DNA of 7,387 nucleotides from CAZAKZ01 sp964485695. Lineage in GTDB: Bacteria > Planctomycetota > JAFGQW01. Positions 6,394 through 7,387 of the stretch are shown piece by piece. The notes under the pieces were generated by a model, which searched no databases, was not told the DNA's origin, and worked only from the letters and a program-made list of their open reading frames with translations. Both the position numbers and the translations under genes were made by a program. Each line of letters starts with the position of its first letter. The first letter of the stretch is position 1. The stretch covers positions 1-7,387 of the forward strand of contig CAZAKZ010000217.1 of assembly GCA_964485695.1 (NCBI GenBank). Reading direction: 5' to 3'.

Positions 6394-6477
6394 GCACCTG
6401 TGGCGGAACTGGGAGACGCGCCGGTTCGAGATGCCGGTGACCGTTCGGTCGTGGAGGTTCGAATCCTCTCGGGTGCA
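6394..6477 (+). tRNA. tRNA-Leu(GAG)
   Basis: A class II tRNA. Acceptor GCACCTG/CGGGTGC is complete, the D arm is of Leu type, the variable arm has a GACC/GGTC stem, and A73 is the Leu discriminator. The anticodon stem CCGGT/GCCGG closes with T-G. The loop is TCGAGAT, giving GAG at 6428-6430 with C at position 33 where U is nearly universal. No CCA is encoded. Confidence 0.85.
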
Positions 6478-6481
6478 TCCT

Positions 6482-6564
6482 GCGGGTGTGGCGGAACTGG
6501 AAGACGCACATGACTCAGAATCATGTGCCCGCTGGGCGTGCAGGTTCGAATCCTGTCACCCGCA
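6482..6564 (+). tRNA. tRNA-Leu(CAG)
   Basis: A class II tRNA with perfect acceptor GCGGGTG/CACCCGC and anticodon stem CATGA/TCATG. The loop is CTCAGAA (CAG at 6516-6518). The variable arm forms a GCCC/GGGC hairpin, and the discriminator is A73. No CCA is encoded. It begins four bases after tRNA-Leu(GAG). The two Leu genes share their D-arm sequence but not their anticodon arms. Confidence 0.94.
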
Positions 6565-6596
6565 CTATGTTCTTTGACAAGTGAACATCGATCTCT

Positions 6597-6669
6597 GGCC
6601 TCGTAGCCAAGTGGTAAGGCGACGAGCTGCAAACTCGTTCACCGGCGGGTTCGATTCCCCCCGAGGCCT
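6597..6669 (+). tRNA. tRNA-Cys(GCA)
   Basis: Acceptor GGCCTCG/CGAGGCC is perfect and includes G2-C71 and C3-G70. U73 completes the known Cys identity set. The anticodon stem ACGAG/CTCGT carries loop CTGCAAA (GCA at 6629-6631). One T-stem position (6646/6660) is a C-C mismatch. No CCA is encoded; a short T run follows directly. Confidence 0.92.
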
Positions 6670-6676
6670 TTTTTCA

Positions 6677-6751
6677 CGGTGCGTAGCTCAGCTGGATCAG
6701 AGCACCCGGCTTTTAACCGGGGGCGCGTGGGTTCGAGTCCCACCGCACCGG
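6677..6751 (+). tRNA. tRNA-Lys(TTT)
   Basis: All stems are perfect: acceptor CGGTGCG/CGCACCG, D stem GCTC/GAGC, anticodon stem CCCGG/CCGGG, T stem GTGGG/CCCAC. The anticodon loop is CTTTTAA with TTT at 6712-6714. The discriminator is G, where bacterial Lys usually has A. Only CC follows before the next tRNA begins, so CCA is not fully encoded. Confidence 0.94.
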
Positions 6752-6753
6752 CC

Positions 6754-6830
6754 GGCGCCGAAGGCGAAGTGGACGAGCCGCCAGGCCTTCAACCTGGAGT
6801 AAGCGGGTTCGAGTCCCGCCGGCGTCACCA
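6754..6830 (+). tRNA. tRNA-Glu(TTC), atypical
   Basis: Acceptor GGCGCCG/CGGCGTC and T stem GCGGG/CCCGC are complete, and CCA is encoded. The anticodon stem CCAGG/CCTGG carries loop CCTTCAA, giving TTC at 6788-6790 with C at position 33. Position 8 is A rather than U, only three D-stem pairs form, and the discriminator is A rather than the G usual for Glu. Identity therefore rests on the anticodon alone. Confidence 0.75.
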
Positions 6831-6832
6831 GT

Positions 6833-6906
6833 TGCTCTGTGGTGCAATGGAAGCGCGCCGCGCTCTGAACGCGGAAACCGAGGTTCGATTCCTCGCGGGG
6901 CAGCCA
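6833..6906 (+). tRNA. tRNA-Gln(CTG)
   Basis: Acceptor TGCTCTG/CGGGGCA starts with the T1-A72 and G2-C71 pairs known for Gln, and G73 is present. The anticodon stem CCGCG/CGCGG carries loop CTCTGAA (CTG at 6865-6867). The T stem CGAGG/CCTCG is perfect and CCA is encoded at 6904-6906. Two bases separate it from tRNA-Glu. Confidence 0.94.
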
Positions 6907-6907
6907 G

Positions 6908-6994
6908 GGAGGGTGATCCCGGAATGGTCCGGGGACCGCCTTGAAAGCGGCTCGGGGGTAACACCCAGGGGTTCGATTCCTCCACCCTCCTCCA
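6908..6994 (+). tRNA. tRNA-Ser(TGA)
   Basis: A class II tRNA with perfect acceptor GGAGGGT/ACCCTCC and the same 5' acceptor strand as tRNA-Ser(GCT). The anticodon loop CTTGAAA carries TGA at 6942-6944 on a four-pair stem; the outer A-C position does not pair. The D arm is unusual (TCCC/GGGG) and position 8 is G. The discriminator is T, and CCA is encoded. It starts one base after the CCA of tRNA-Gln. Confidence 0.85.
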
Positions 6995-6997
6995 GTT

Positions 6998-7069
6998 GCG
7001 GGTGTAGCTCAGCGGCAGAGCGTGACATTGCCATTGTCGAGGCCGTGGGTTCGACTCCCACCATCCGCT
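6998..7069 (+). tRNA. tRNA-Gly(GCC)
   Basis: Acceptor GCGGGTG/CATCCGC, D stem GCTC/GAGC and T stem GTGGG/CCCAC are complete. The anticodon stem TGACA/TGTCG carries loop TTGCCAT (GCC at 7030-7032). U73 fits Gly. No CCA is encoded. Confidence 0.94.
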
Positions 7070-7082
7070 TCTCATTTAAATT

Positions 7083-7153
7083 GCCCGCATGGCTTAGTGG
7101 CTGAGCAGCTGCCTTGTAAGCAGCCGACGTGGGTTCGATTCCTGCTGCGGGCT
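7083..7153 (+). tRNA. tRNA-Thr(TGT)
   Basis: Acceptor GCCCGCA/TGCGGGC and anticodon stem GCTGC/GCAGC are perfect, with loop CTTGTAA (TGT at 7115-7117). The T stem contains two G-T wobbles. The discriminator is T and no CCA is encoded. Confidence 0.93.
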
Positions 7154-7162
7154 TTGTTTTCT

Positions 7163-7216
7163 GATGGGGTAGCTCGGCGGTAGTGCCATTTTATCGCGAA
7201 CAAGGTGAAACGGTTT
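7163..7216 (+). pseudogene. Degenerate tRNA-like remnant
   Basis: The segment starts like a tRNA, with a GATGGGG-type acceptor 5' strand, TA at positions 8-9, and a D arm with a GG-containing loop. From about 7189 it no longer folds: the anticodon stem pairs at only about three of five positions. No T loop or 3' acceptor strand appears before tRNA-Ile begins at 7217. The anticodon cannot be read with confidence (CGC is one possible reading). It is most likely a decayed or truncated tRNA gene. Confidence 0.5.
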
Positions 7217-7292
7217 TGGAGCGTAGTTTAACGGTCAGAACGCCGGGCTGATAACCCGGAGGCGGCAGGTTCGACTCCTCCCGCTCCAACCA
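7217..7292 (+). tRNA. tRNA-Ile(GAT)
   Basis: Acceptor TGGAGCG/CGCTCCA and anticodon stem CCGGG/CCCGG are perfect, with loop CTGATAA (GAT at 7250-7252). The D stem GTTT/GAAC pairs with one wobble. One T-stem position is a C-C mismatch. A73, expected for Ile, is followed by encoded CCA. Confidence 0.93.
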
Positions 7293-7296
7293 GAAC

Positions 7297-7343
7297 GAGT
7301 GCGTGGTCCAATGGAAGGGCATCCGCCTTCTAAGGGGCGACTC
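7297..7343 (+). pseudogene. Truncated or internally deleted tRNA-Arg(TCT)
   Basis: The 5' half is normal: acceptor strand GAGTGCG, positions 8-9 TG, D stem GTCC/GGGC, then TCCGC with loop CTTCTAA (TCT at 7329-7331). The expected 3' anticodon strand is lost after its first base or so, at about 7334. No T arm follows. A short CGACTC at 7338-7343 could be a remnant of the 3' acceptor strand, which would mean an internal deletion of the variable and T arms. Four end pairs are possible, too few to be sure. Confidence 0.6.
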
Positions 7344-7387
7344 AAAAATAAAATCACATTCTTGAAGGGGAAATCGAGTAGTTCCAG
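7344..7387. other. A/T-rich flank beyond the broken tRNA
   Basis: Base composition changes abruptly to A-rich after the broken tRNA-Arg. No tRNA, ORF or recognised element end can be identified in the 44 bases left. It may be the edge of an inserted element or the start of a non-tRNA region. Confidence 0.3.

Noticed and set aside
5525..6511. Long minus-strand reading frame of 328 codons across tRNAs and the HNH gene
   Set aside because: It is antisense to intact tRNAs and to the HNH gene. Its peptides, such as RGFEPPR and GNRTPG, are the well-known spurious products of reading tRNA T arms backwards.
6713..7075. Minus-strand frame of 120 codons with WWESNPRPRQ-type peptides
   Set aside because: Antisense of tRNA-Lys through tRNA-Gly; the repeated ESNPRP-type motifs come from the conserved T loops.
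1..7387. Whole window as a phage genome segment
   Set aside because: Fumarase, radical SAM and DUF364 genes are cellular and no structural or replication phage genes are present. A mobile origin is only plausible for the array itself.

Overview
The window reads as GC-rich bacterial chromosome. The left half carries three ordinary-looking protein genes. The right third is a dense, single-strand tRNA array with a protein gene inside it. Gene content (B12-binding radical SAM protein, class II fumarase, DUF4213/DUF364 protein) would fit an anaerobic or metabolically versatile bacterium such as a Desulfobacterota/deltaproteobacterial lineage. That placement is an inference from gene types only; no rRNA or marker protein here fixes the taxonomy.

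Layout. Positions 1-436 hold no convincing gene but contain a sigma70-like promoter (82-110) and a long leader for the first gene. Positions 437-2158 (+) encode a radical SAM protein with an N-terminal cobalamin-binding-type domain. Positions 2308-3696 (+) encode class II fumarase, FumC. Positions 3684-4451 (-) encode a DUF4213/DUF364 family protein, convergent with fumC and overlapping its stop by 13 bp. Positions 4452-5107 are intergenic. They hold a compact promoter, small ORF or structured RNA, and strong intrinsic terminator (4677-4941), followed by three hairpins just ahead of the tRNAs.

The tRNA array runs from 5109 to about 7334, all on the + strand. Its order is His, Asp, Arg(ACG), Phe, Met, Trp, then an HNH endonuclease gene (5633-6235), then Ser(GCT), Leu(GAG), Leu(CAG), Cys, Lys, Glu, Gln, Ser(TGA), Gly, Thr, a degenerate tRNA-like remnant, Ile, and a broken Arg(TCT). 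Seventeen complete cloverleaves cover 15 amino acids; Ala, Asn, Pro, Tyr and Val are not seen. Spacers are often 1-4 nt. Eight tRNAs encode CCA and nine do not. Most keep the expected identity bases, such as G-1:C73 in His. Several, however, differ at near-universal positions: C33 in Leu(GAG) and Glu, loss of the G18-U55 elbow pair in Met, and a weak T stem in His. The mix of near-complete decoding set, variable CCA, decayed members and an embedded HNH gene resembles tRNA arrays reported on mobile elements, plasmids and phages more than a core tRNA operon.

The most interesting object is the tRNA array with the HNH gene inside it, together with the structured region and small transcription unit immediately upstream. 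The three left-hand genes look unrelated to it in function.
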